NCBI GenBank assembly: GCA_046705285.1
Contig: JBJKQK010000180.1
Coordinates: 1-15,608, forward strand
Direction of reading: 5' to 3'
DNA: 15,608 nt
Source of the DNA: SCRD01 sp046705285
GTDB taxonomy: Bacteria > Acidobacteriota > Terriglobia > UBA7540
Notes under the pieces: generated by a model
What the model was told of the DNA's origin: nothing
Seen by the model: only the letters and a program-made list of their open reading frames with translations
The model's database searches: none
Part shown: piece after piece, positions 7,500-14,901 of the stretch
Layout of the letters: every line of letters starts with the position of its first letter
How positions within the stretch are numbered: position 1 is the first letter of the stretch
Translations under genes and position numbers: made by a program

Positions 7500-10400
7500 T
7501 TATTTCCTGCTCGGGTCGAAGTGTACCTCGATTTTTCTTGTTGGCTCGCTTTGTTCGACTTGGCGCGATGGCAGGCGAATAACCAGCCGGTTGCCGGCCG
7601 GGTCGGCCTCCCAGCCCATCGGCATCGAGCCGAACTCGCTTGCCGCCAGCTTCGGCAGGATCTTACCATCCACTTTTACCGCGGAGGCAGTAGCTGTGCC
7701 ATAGACCAGTAAATAGCTTGTTTCGGGAAGCCTTTTGAGTGTCCAAATAGAGCCGCCAGGCACAGATTGCACAGTTACTCTTGCAGTTTCGCCCCGTTCA
7801 TTGAGCAAAGATCGGGTCTCATTTGCGCTTGGTGGAGTTACGACCAGCGCGCTGACGCGACCACCCGTCATGCTAGCGCCAAATCGCAATTCTCGATTCA
7901 GTTGCACCGGCATAACGGCCCCTGGCTTCAAATAGACGGGGATCGTGTCCAGGGGCGCGCTAACCTTGAGCTTCACCGGACCCGAGACCGTCTTGCCATT
8001 CCACAAACTTGTCCATACGCCGGATGGAAACAAAATGGTCTTGGAATTCTCTTCGTTGATCACCGGCGCAACGAGTAGATCCGGCCCGAACATGTATTGA
8101 TCCGCGGTGGCGCCCAGGGGCGGTTCATCGGGAAAGGACACCGCCATGGAACGCATGATGGGAATGCCCGTTTCATGCGCACTGGCGGCAGCATTGTACG
8201 TATAATTCAAGATGTTTTCCCGAGTCCAGGCAAGAAACTTATAGTTCGTCACGGCCGCTTCACCGAAATACCACGGGTCGCGCGGCGCCGTGCCGTGAGG
8301 GCGCATTAAAGGGCTGAAACATCCGAACTGGAACCAGCGCATGTAGACCGCCGGCTGCGGGAAACCGAAATATCCTCCCAGGTCGCTGCCCCAGGTGGAA
8401 TAACCGCACGCACACAAGTTCAGTGCGCCGGTCACGACGTGCTTTAGTCCGTTGTAGTTGGCCGGGTGATCGCCGGCGAATTGGCCAACCCACCTTTGCG
8501 TGCCGGGCGCAGCCCCTCGGCCATACAGGATGAAATCATTTCCGCGCTTCTCCTGAAACACTTCACTGACCGTCCTTTGATAGTCATAGTAGTAAAAATT
8601 GTGCATCTCGGCACCGCGTTGTCCATCGTAAAACACGGCGTTATCGGGTACCAGATCGCCGTAGTCCACCATGCTTCCGGCCTCGCCCAGGTCTAAGGCG
8701 TGCCTCAGAGCGCGCCGGCAGAGTTCCAAAGCATTTGGGTTGGTGAAATCCACGTAACCGAGAGCACGGGTCTGGTCTTCGGTTCCGCAGTGCAGGATTG
8801 GAAGTTCATCGGGTTTCGTTTCAGGCATGAGCGATTCCTGCTTTGCAGGACGAATCACCGGATAAAAATAGCCCAACACCCTGATTCCGCGCACCGCCAT
8901 GAATTGATTCAACTCTGCCGACAGGGCGGAGGGTCCTTCGGCATAAATCGCGGAGTGCGGGATGTCTAATTCCGCGAAACGTACGGTGACGCTTTCTTCT
9001 TCCTCGACTGCGTTGTGCAGTCGGCCGCTTGCCCAGGCCCCACCGCCCCTGCCCATCCAAGGTTCAAAAACCCATTTGGGATGCAGCGGAACCCTCCCGG
9101 TCAGAGCCGTATAGGATCGCAATGCCTTCTGGGGCGAACCAATCCAAAAATAACAATCAAATATCGGACCTTGCTGTGTGAGACGATATTGGTTTGGATG
9201 CGTTCGCCCGATGTCTGCCCTTAAACGATAGGAAGAATTGTCAAAAACCATGTAGCCAGTGGAACTGTGGAAAATTGGCAGAGGTTTGTAACTGGTATTC
9301 GCCAAGCCTTCCCCGTTCCCAACCCAGTCATCCGTTCCCCAGAGCGTCAACACTTTTCCATTTTCATTAAAGTCGTCGTACTTCTCTCCGAAGCCATAAA
9401 TGACCTCGTTTGGATCAAGGTGGTTCTTGAAATCGGTTGCCAGAATCCTGCCATCAGAACCGAACCGGAAAGCCAGGTCATTGGCGCCGATTTGCGTCAC
9501 TTTCTTACCAGCGGGGTCATAGAAGGAAATCGAAAACGGCCGCTGGTGGACAAGTATTCTGCCCTCGACTGTTTCGAGCGAGCATGTGCCCGAGGTCTGG
9601 GTGGCGTTTAATGGCAATAGGTCAGCCGGTCGCCAGTAACCTTCATGACTACCATAGATTCTTACGCCGCCGGTTGATGGCAACACAAGATGCAGATCAA
9701 CTTGATGGCCGCCAGCCACACACCGCATCACCAGCGTGTCATCTCGTACCTCCATGCTATCCGCTCTTGTGACCGGTTTCCATTCGTCCTCCAAAATGTC
9801 GCCGGGCGAGCCATCCGCGTACCACCACCTGGACATCTTGTCAAGCTGACTCAAGTAAGTGTCCAGCAGTTGACACGCCTGCTCCAGATCATTTCTCTGA
9901 AAAGCGGCGTTCACTCTTTGCCGGAAGAATGCCAGCGTCAGGTTGTGCTTCAAAATCCCCCAGGCGCGAGGGAGCGGAGTGAATCCTTCCAGTGTCATCA
10001 AGTCCATCCAGCGTTGGGTGAGATAAAGCCTTTGCGCCAGATTATTCTTCGCTGTCGGCGTGGCGAGTGATGACTCCATCTGCCAGATTTGTCGGCACGT
10101 TTCGGCATCCGGATAGGTCAGCACTGCCGGCCGTTGCCAGCGGAATATGCCGGAAGGCAACTGGCACAGGCTGCTTTGGGAATCCCGAACTTGCGATACG
10201 TCCGAAAAGTGGGTTTCGACCAGGAGATCAACTGGCATGGATTCATTGAAATCAATTGCCACCGGGCTGCTGAACTCGCCGTCGCGCCAGCGAGTCCGCA
10301 CCGGCAGTAGACCAAAATGCGATTTTGGCTTCCCGCCTAACGTCTTCCATGGTATCAGGAAGAAAACAGTCCATTCATTGGTTCCCTTTGTAACCCTCGC

Positions 10401-11066
10401 CTCAAACGCCTCGATTTTGCTCACGCGGATGGAAGAATCGCGAGCGGCCGCAACTTCATCCGCTGAAATATCAGGATTGGAGTTCAATAAACGGTTGCAA
10501 CCGAATTTCAAGCCCTGCAGTGTCGCCGCAAATTGGTAATAGGAGGGATTGCCCGCGTCGGGCTGAATCAATAAATCTACTTCATCAGGATAAGGTGGCC
10601 AGTTATTTGCGGCGGAGGGCAAGCCATGCAGCGAATACCAATTGGCCTCAGGCCACCATTTCGGATTCAGATTGGCGTAGGGGAAAGACAGGTCGTTTTC
10701 CTCGCAGCGAAAAACGACAAAGAGCGTGTCGCTATTGTAAGCAATGCGACATTCGGTCGGTGTTGCCGGACGATTTTCACCACCAAAGCGATAGAATCGA
10801 TCCAGTGAAAGAGTATGCTCATGGTCCGCAAGCAGGTTATCGAAAGAGGGCGAACTACTCCAGGGGGATCTGAGGACCGCGGCATTGGTTCCCCAAACGA
10901 GCTGCCTTTCTTCCTCGGCTTCTCTGAACCCATAAGCGCTGGACTGCCCTGCCGCGAGGTGCTGTTGATTGCGACCCACCCCCTCAGCCTTCGTGCCGTT
11001 GCCATACATCCCGGCAAGACTACCGATTCCGATAACCGAGTTGCGTATGAACGTACGCCTTCGCAT
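7500..11066 (-). CDS. Large exported GH31-family glycoside hydrolase with N-terminal CBM9-like domain
   Basis: The 1188-residue product begins MRRRTFIRN plus a short Gly/Ser core, a Tat- or Sec-type signal. About residues 60-290 resemble the CBM9/DOMON-like sugar-binding sandwich often fused to exported enzymes (LYxx...VVFRCEENDL, DEVDLLIQPD, EWTVFFLIPW). A helical linker (about 320-412) leads to a GH31 N-terminal sandwich (about 430-640) and the catalytic barrel from HPKW at 662. The nucleophile is Asp801 in SMVDYGD and the acid/base is Asp866 in FAGDHPAN; SDLGGY is at 894-899. The strand-2 loop is unusual: IYAEGPSALSAELNQF replaces the longer W-x-D region of most GH31 enzymes. The frame is open to 11213, but the ATG at 11066 gives the signal peptide and has a GGGAG upstream. 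It has its own promoter region with a TGATATATCA palindrome. Substrate is unknown; alpha-glycosidase activity is expected. Confidence 0.88.
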   Translation of the reverse strand: MRRRTFIRNSVIGIGSLAGMYGNGTKAEGVGRNQQHLAAGQSSAYGFREAEEERQLVWGTNAAVLRSPWSSSPSFDNLLADHEHTLSLDRFYRFGGENRPATPTECRIAYNSDTLFVVFRCEENDLSFPYANLNPKWWPEANWYSLHGLPSAANNWPPYPDEVDLLIQPDAGNPSYYQFAATLQGLKFGCNRLLNSNPDISADEVAAARDSSIRVSKIEAFEARVTKGTNEWTVFFLIPWKTLGGKPKSHFGLLPVRTRWRDGEFSSPVAIDFNESMPVDLLVETHFSDVSQVRDSQSSLCQLPSGIFRWQRPAVLTYPDAETCRQIWQMESSLATPTAKNNLAQRLYLTQRWMDLMTLEGFTPLPRAWGILKHNLTLAFFRQRVNAAFQRNDLEQACQLLDTYLSQLDKMSRWWYADGSPGDILEDEWKPVTRADSMEVRDDTLVMRCVAGGHQVDLHLVLPSTGGVRIYGSHEGYWRPADLLPLNATQTSGTCSLETVEGRILVHQRPFSISFYDPAGKKVTQIGANDLAFRFGSDGRILATDFKNHLDPNEVIYGFGEKYDDFNENGKVLTLWGTDDWVGNGEGLANTSYKPLPIFHSSTGYMVFDNSSYRLRADIGRTHPNQYRLTQQGPIFDCYFWIGSPQKALRSYTALTGRVPLHPKWVFEPWMGRGGGAWASGRLHNAVEEEESVTVRFAELDIPHSAIYAEGPSALSAELNQFMAVRGIRVLGYFYPVIRPAKQESLMPETKPDELPILHCGTEDQTRALGYVDFTNPNALELCRRALRHALDLGEAGSMVDYGDLVPDNAVFYDGQRGAEMHNFYYYDYQRTVSEVFQEKRGNDFILYGRGAAPGTQRWVGQFAGDHPANYNGLKHVVTGALNLCACGYSTWGSDLGGYFGFPQPAVYMRWFQFGCFSPLMRPHGTAPRDPWYFGEAAVTNYKFLAWTRENILNYTYNAAASAHETGIPIMRSMAVSFPDEPPLGATADQYMFGPDLLVAPVINEENSKTILFPSGVWTSLWNGKTVSGPVKLKVSAPLDTIPVYLKPGAVMPVQLNRELRFGASMTGGRVSALVVTPPSANETRSLLNERGETARVTVQSVPGGSIWTLKRLPETSYLLVYGTATASAVKVDGKILPKLAASEFGSMPMGWEADPAGNRLVIRLPSRQVEQSEPTRKIEVHFDPSRK

Positions 11067-11202
11067 TCCATCTCCCTTCTGCCACCCTGCTGCCTCATTT
11101 ATGGAAGTCAATCCAGCAGATACAGCGTTTTCTGCGAGTGCCAACCATCTGTCAAAATCCCTCTTTGGGGCGGTGCTGACATGCCAGCAGAAAATGATAC
11201 AT

Positions 11203-11212
11203 TGATATATCA
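11203..11212. promoter_or_regulatory. TGATATATCA palindrome, predicted operator for the GntR/FCD regulator (GH31 site)
   Basis: This is a perfect 10-base palindrome, extending here to 12 bases as TTGATATATCAA (11202-11213). It is centred about 140 bases upstream of the GH31 start codon. A half-site TGATAC lies 8 bases away at 11195-11200. The same 10-mer precedes the regulator gene and the 748-residue hydrolase gene. Compact AT-centred palindromes of about this size are usual for GntR/FadR-type repressors. Confidence 0.65.
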
Positions 11213-11242
11213 AGAGTGGGAAAGCTAATTTCTGAGGAAGTT

Positions 11243-11261
11243 CCGCCGGCCGTGCCGGCGG
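11243..11261. terminator. Perfect 8-bp hairpin, possible terminator or attenuator
   Basis: CCGCCGGC-CGT-GCCGGCGG is a perfect GC-only 8-bp stem with a three-base loop, about 300 bases beyond the regulator stop and just upstream of the GH31 operator. On the minus strand it is followed by AACTTCC, which lacks the T-run of a classical intrinsic terminator. It may still limit read-through from the regulator gene into GH31. Confidence 0.35.
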
Positions 11262-11558
11262 GATTGGCGCTGCGACCGCTCAGGATCTGGCTTGGGTCCG
11301 GCGCCATGATTAGCGATTGACGGATCCATGACAGAGCGATGAAAGGTGAGGATGGGATCAAGGCTCTGCGGAGAAACGGCTTTATATTGCAGGCCGAAAT
11401 GAACGTCCCGGATGAAGTGACACAGGTGGTTCGAAGGACTACAACCCAAACGGGAAGTGTCGATTCGGTAGCACAAGCAGCGGGCAGAAAGGCTTCCGAA
11501 GGCTTACTTGAAGTTACTCCCGCTGCCGAGCCAGGCTGCCTTCGAGGAATCAGTGGCA

Positions 11559-12371
11559 CTATCTGGTCCAGGACTCTTCCGCTGCTCCTGGTCGCACAAC
11601 CTTCCTCGACCTTTCCCCTGCCGTCGTTCCCCTTGGGCGTTGCAGTCGCCAACTCTCAGTCTGGAGTTGGTCTATTGCGCGCTCCACTGTTTTCAGGCCG
11701 AACCGAACATGCGCGCGCATAGCATCCTCTGCTTTCTGGGGCGACCTTCCCACAATCCGGGCAACAAGACCTTGGTGAAAATTGGGAGGGAGACCTTGCC
11801 GGCCCGACGCTGTATCGTAGAACCAGTTGAACGTGAGTATGTGGCTCTTCTCAATTGCAGATCTCAAAGACTCCGACCGGGCACATTCCGCGATTTTCAT
11901 GTGGAGGTCGTTATGATACTTCTGCACAGCGAAAATAAAGTCTTTGTCCGATCCTTTTGTGGTTGCCGTCGCAAACAGGGTATCAACGTATTCGGCCAAC
12001 CTTTTGAGTTGCAGACTTTCTTGAAAGGTCACACGCTCTGCACATAGGCGCGCGGACTGGCATTCGAGCGCCTCGCGTAATTCGAACCGCTCGCGCACCT
12101 CCTCCGCGGTTGGCACTCGAACGCGTGTTCCGGCACGCGGGCGGCTTTCCACCAGACCTTCGAGTTCCAAACGCTGTAACGCTTCTGCCACCGGCACAAA
12201 GCTCATTCCAAATTGCCCCGCCAACTTGCGGCGCGAGACAGAAGAGCCGACAGAAAGGGACCCTCGCAGAATTTGATCAAGGATTAAATGATATGCCTTT
12301 TCGGCCAGGGTAGGTTCCGACGAGCCTTTCCGCGAGCCCGCCTGCTTTCGTCGAGGTGCAGCTATGGACAT
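11559..12371 (-). CDS. GntR-family transcriptional regulator, FadR subfamily with FCD ligand domain
   Basis: The 270-residue product has an N-terminal winged helix (about 20-85) with the GntR pattern: AYHLILDQILRGSLSVGSSVSRRKLAGQFGM..., then VAEALQRLELEGLVESRPRAGTRVR. The helical FCD domain follows (about 90-235). Candidate metal or effector ligands are His153/Asp155, His157, His199 in FHQGLVARI and His221 in RAHVRFG; the usual Asp of the D-x3-H pair seems replaced by His153. A basic, disordered-looking C-terminal tail of about 35 residues extends beyond the family's usual end. The ATG at 12371 is preceded by GGAGG with seven bases between. The family senses sugar acids, organic acids or related metabolites and usually represses. 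A TGATATATCA palindrome lies 58 bases upstream, suggesting autoregulation, and identical sites precede the two flanking hydrolase genes, the likely targets. Confidence 0.92.
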   Translation of the reverse strand: MSIAAPRRKQAGSRKGSSEPTLAEKAYHLILDQILRGSLSVGSSVSRRKLAGQFGMSFVPVAEALQRLELEGLVESRPRAGTRVRVPTAEEVRERFELREALECQSARLCAERVTFQESLQLKRLAEYVDTLFATATTKGSDKDFIFAVQKYHNDLHMKIAECARSESLRSAIEKSHILTFNWFYDTASGRQGLPPNFHQGLVARIVGRSPQKAEDAMRAHVRFGLKTVERAIDQLQTESWRLQRPRGTTAGERSRKVVRPGAAEESWTR

Positions 12372-12429
12372 GGGAAAGCCTCCAAGGGAACGGCAATATC
12401 CTCAAATTCCTCTTACTCGGGCGCACACG

Positions 12430-12439
12430 TGATATATCA
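12430..12439. promoter_or_regulatory. TGATATATCA palindrome, predicted autoregulatory operator of the GntR/FCD gene
   Basis: A perfect 10-base palindrome 58 bases upstream of the regulator start, identical to those before the GH31 and 748-residue hydrolase genes. On the minus strand it contains TATATC, which could be part of a -10 box, but the matching -35 is poor. A second, different palindrome lies two helical turns away at 12451-12460. Confidence 0.65.
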
Positions 12440-12450
12440 ATCTTCTTGCG

Positions 12451-12460
12451 ATTCTAGAAT
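12451..12460. repeat. ATTCTAGAAT palindrome beside the regulator's operator
   Basis: A perfect 10-base palindrome whose centre is 21 bases from the centre of the TGATATATCA site, i.e. two turns of the helix, on the promoter-upstream side. It shares the AT-rich symmetric form but not the sequence. It may be a second protein site or chance; no copy is seen at the other two promoters. Confidence 0.3.
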
Positions 12461-12534
12461 ATGCTGACTTGACCCGTCAACATCCCAGGAAATTGAACAG
12501 TGTGTCAAGCCGAGTGGGCAGCCCTCGCTTGTCT

Positions 12535-14781
12535 TCATCTTCTCAAAGTCACCATAGCGCAGCCGCGCACGAGCGGGACTCGCAGCATGGTCGCACCATC
12601 CTCGTCCCTGAAGAGGGTCGTGGGTGGAACGGCATTCTCGGAGCCAGGATGAATCACAGAATATTTCAAGTTGTCGAGGTCCGGAACGTTTCTGATAATC
12701 ACCTCCGCGAATTCGGCCTTGCCGCCGAAACAGACCGGCATCGCATAGCCGCCGGGAACTTGGAACAGGTTGGCTTTTGCGGCGCCACGGACAACTTCGA
12801 CGCAATGCGGCGAGAGCACCCATTTCTTGCCTCGAATAGCGTCGAGCAGCGGACCGTAAGCAAGGTAAAATTTCTCTGTTTTTATCCACAAGTGTCCGGT
12901 GTCCCGCTCGAAAAGCGGGCTGTATTTGGCATAAAACTCGTCCCAGGTCATATCTGGGAGGATGCAATGGTTGTTCCACGGATACGGCGCGGTCGGATAA
13001 GCGCCCATCAGCAAAAGCCGCTGAAAAAAAGCATCGGGATTGGAACAAGTTGGCCGTGGCTGTGCTTCGGACCGGAAGAGCGACTCGTTGTAGGTCCACG
13101 TCATGACAGTCTTCCTCAGGCCCAGAAGTGCGCTGCTGTTGAGCCCTCGGCCGTCATACCCGTACTCGTCAAAGAACCCGTCAACGTGACGGTACACATC
13201 GAGGCGTGCGTAAAGCGGACTGGCAAAAACCACCTTGCCCGCCGCGTGCATTTTCGGGGCGAGTTTGGCCAGCAGATTATTCCACGAAACGCACAACGAG
13301 CGTACGGCCTTACCCTTGACCCAGCTCACACCGTCGTCGGCATGGCTGTTATTCATTGCGAGATAGTCCGTGCGATCAATGCAGATACCGGCTGAATCGG
13401 GGAGCCAGCGGATGTCGCGGTCAGCCTGCTCCAAAAGGAATTTCTGATAATCGGGGTTGCCGAAATCAACCACCCATGCGCCGTAACCGGTTGGATGGCC
13501 GCTGATTAACAGCGCCTTGGGAAAGCGCTCAGCGAGGAAGGCGCGCGGGGTCTTCCACAAGGGAACGCCTGGTGTTGGAGCCGGATCACTGCCCGCCATG
13601 TTCCTTCCGAACTCGGCCACATTGAAATAATCCAGCAAATAAAAACCATTGGTTTTCAGGTAATTGGCGTAATCGTTCATCCGACGAGCGCTTGTCCAGT
13701 GCGGTTTGTCGGGCGCGTCCGGTTCTTCAGACCACTGGCGCTCCCATCTTTCGTCGGCCGTCGTCACCGGCGGGATGAACATGCCGAGGTATGGGCAATC
13801 GTCACACAATTTCCAATTGACCCCGAAGGCCATCTTTTTATATTTCGCAACATCAATCGGGTCTTCGTCACCGGAATAGGCCGCGCAACCAGCCATCTCA
13901 TCAGCGCGCGTATTAGACGGCTCGAAGAATTCGGGATACCGCGCCGTCATCCATCGCAACCCGCCGCGCCAGTCTGCCTCGTGGGCAATCAAATCCATCT
14001 CAAAACGGACGGGCTTGCCGCCGCCAAGGCGGTAATTCGCGCGCGAAAACCGGATGGAACCTGATGGGGCTGTGATCAGTCGCGAGCCGGGCAGGAGCGT
14101 TCCCTCCGGCGAGAACACGAGACTCAACGCGTAATCATCCGTCGGTTCTGCAACAGTTGCCAGCGGCAACACGATATGATCGGCGGTTGTGTTCCTTCCC
14201 CCATAAGTCCAGAACACGTTGGCAAACGGTTGCAACACGAGCGGATCACGCCACTCGCCGGTCTGCTTGTCGGGATCGGACCACGCCGACCAAACGGGAT
14301 CAGACCACGCCGTCCAAAACCGCGTCGCTGGACTGGCGGGATAATTCAGTTCCGTCACGATCTCGGTTGTCCACGGGTTACCATCAGAAATCACGGCGAT
14401 TTCCCAGCGCACGCTGTCGTTCGTGGCCTCGAAGCGGTCCTCCACTGTGAGTTCCCGGCCGGTGGCGCTGTCTTTCAGTGTCCGAGTGAATTGGACACCT
14501 CCACTCGGTAATTTTTCCGCCTTTGCGGCGCCGACTTGGTTGCATCCGTCTAGACTCGTCTTGCCCGAGACCCTAATCTTGTGCCCGGCGGCAATCACGC
14601 CGACGATTTCACCCTTGGTCGACAGCTCTACCGCGATACCTTTCGCGTGCAATGTAAATTCAGGCGAACTTTCGGCAGTTGCAGGCGAAGAGGCGGGAAA
14701 AGCGCGGATCGCCTTCCGGTCCACTCCCCATAGGCCGGCAACCGCTCCAATCAGCCTGCTCATGAAATTCCTTCGTAGCAT
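12535..14781 (-). CDS. Exported putative glycoside hydrolase of unassigned family (748 residues)
   Basis: I do not recognise this family by name. The start MLRRNFMSRLIGAVAGLWG resembles a Tat- or Sec-type export signal. Residues about 40-285 are beta-rich, like the mutarotase-type sandwich before many glycosidase barrels. From about 300 the sequence suggests a TIM barrel: NDYANYLKTNGFYLLDYFNVAEFG, VVDFGNPDYQKFLLEQ, then GICIDRTDYLAM with Asp469 and Asp472, a KVVFASP strand, and GFFDEYG with Asp538/Glu539. Acids at strand ends like these suit a retaining glycosidase distantly like clan GH-D, but the catalytic pair is a guess. AAGGAGA (14791-14797) lies nine bases before the ATG. The promoter carries a TGATATATCA site, placing it in the same predicted regulon as the GH31 gene. 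An 8-codon tandem duplication lies near residues 155-172. Confidence 0.75.
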   Translation of the reverse strand: MLRRNFMSRLIGAVAGLWGVDRKAIRAFPASSPATAESSPEFTLHAKGIAVELSTKGEIVGVIAAGHKIRVSGKTSLDGCNQVGAAKAEKLPSGGVQFTRTLKDSATGRELTVEDRFEATNDSVRWEIAVISDGNPWTTEIVTELNYPASPATRFWTAWSDPVWSAWSDPDKQTGEWRDPLVLQPFANVFWTYGGRNTTADHIVLPLATVAEPTDDYALSLVFSPEGTLLPGSRLITAPSGSIRFSRANYRLGGGKPVRFEMDLIAHEADWRGGLRWMTARYPEFFEPSNTRADEMAGCAAYSGDEDPIDVAKYKKMAFGVNWKLCDDCPYLGMFIPPVTTADERWERQWSEEPDAPDKPHWTSARRMNDYANYLKTNGFYLLDYFNVAEFGRNMAGSDPAPTPGVPLWKTPRAFLAERFPKALLISGHPTGYGAWVVDFGNPDYQKFLLEQADRDIRWLPDSAGICIDRTDYLAMNNSHADDGVSWVKGKAVRSLCVSWNNLLAKLAPKMHAAGKVVFASPLYARLDVYRHVDGFFDEYGYDGRGLNSSALLGLRKTVMTWTYNESLFRSEAQPRPTCSNPDAFFQRLLLMGAYPTAPYPWNNHCILPDMTWDEFYAKYSPLFERDTGHLWIKTEKFYLAYGPLLDAIRGKKWVLSPHCVEVVRGAAKANLFQVPGGYAMPVCFGGKAEFAEVIIRNVPDLDNLKYSVIHPGSENAVPPTTLFRDEDGATMLRVPLVRGCAMVTLRR
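14271..14318 (-). repeat. 24-base in-frame tandem duplication inside the 748-residue hydrolase gene
   Basis: Two adjacent 24-base units (14271-14294 and 14295-14318) differ at only two positions. On the coding strand they give two similar eight-residue blocks, seen as WTAWSDPV then WSAWSDPD in the protein. The unit is an exact multiple of three, so the frame is kept. It looks like a recent slippage or duplication in a surface loop of the N-terminal domain. Confidence 0.85.
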
Positions 14782-14853
14782 CGTTATGTATCTCCTTAAC
14801 CCATGGGCCTACGCGGCTTGCGATCTTGCGTGTGCCAATGGCGGTAAGTGCCC

Positions 14854-14866
14854 GGCACGACGTGCC
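14854..14866. repeat. 13-base inverted repeat in the leader of the 748-residue hydrolase gene
   Basis: GGCACG-A-CGTGCC is a perfect 6-1-6 inverted repeat lying just downstream of the -10 box and operator on the minus strand, so it would be in or near the start of the transcript. It has the same geometry as the repeat at 4542-4554 but different bases. It could be a second operator or chance. Confidence 0.3.
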
Positions 14867-14872
14867 CTCATT

Positions 14873-14901
14873 CTGATATATCATGAGACGCGGGATGTCA
14901 A
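14873..14901 (-). promoter_or_regulatory. Sigma-70-like promoter of the 748-residue hydrolase gene
   Basis: On the minus strand a perfect -35 TTGACA (14896-14901) is followed after 17 bases by TATCAG (14873-14878); TATATC at 15-base spacing (14875-14880) is an alternative -10. Either -10 lies within the TGATATATCA palindrome. Transcription would start roughly 85 bases before the ATG. Confidence 0.55.
14874..14883. promoter_or_regulatory. TGATATATCA palindrome, predicted operator overlapping the -10 box
   Basis: Third identical copy of the 10-base palindrome, centred about 97 bases upstream of the hydrolase start. It covers the -10 element of the promoter above, the classic position for a repressor that blocks RNA polymerase binding. 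This placement is the best evidence in the window that the palindrome is a true operator. Confidence 0.7.

Larger units (their letters stand above)
11067..11558. promoter_or_regulatory. Intergenic and control region upstream of the GH31 gene
   Basis: About 490 bases lie between the regulator's stop codon and the GH31 start. The part near GH31 holds the palindromic operator candidate (11203-11212) and, on the minus strand, TATCAT at 11194-11199 that could serve as a -10 box next to it. A strong hairpin at 11243-11261 separates this from the regulator gene. Open frames on both strands here have no ribosome sites or recognisable motifs and are not called. Confidence 0.5.

Noticed and set aside
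7192..7704. Open frames on both strands in the convergent gap after the oxidoreductase gene
   Set aside because: No ribosome sites, no recognisable motifs, and the frames run into the antisense of the GH31 gene; high GC makes such frames common.
7500..11066. Calling the GH31 enzyme a sulfoquinovosidase
   Set aside because: Although GGY and the MHN block agree, the Arg/Trp loop and both Gln positions that bind the sulfonate are not present.
11152..11722. Overlapping open frames of 127 and 166 codons between the regulator and GH31 genes
   Set aside because: They overlap the regulator antisense or the operator region, have no ribosome site, and their composition does not look like protein.
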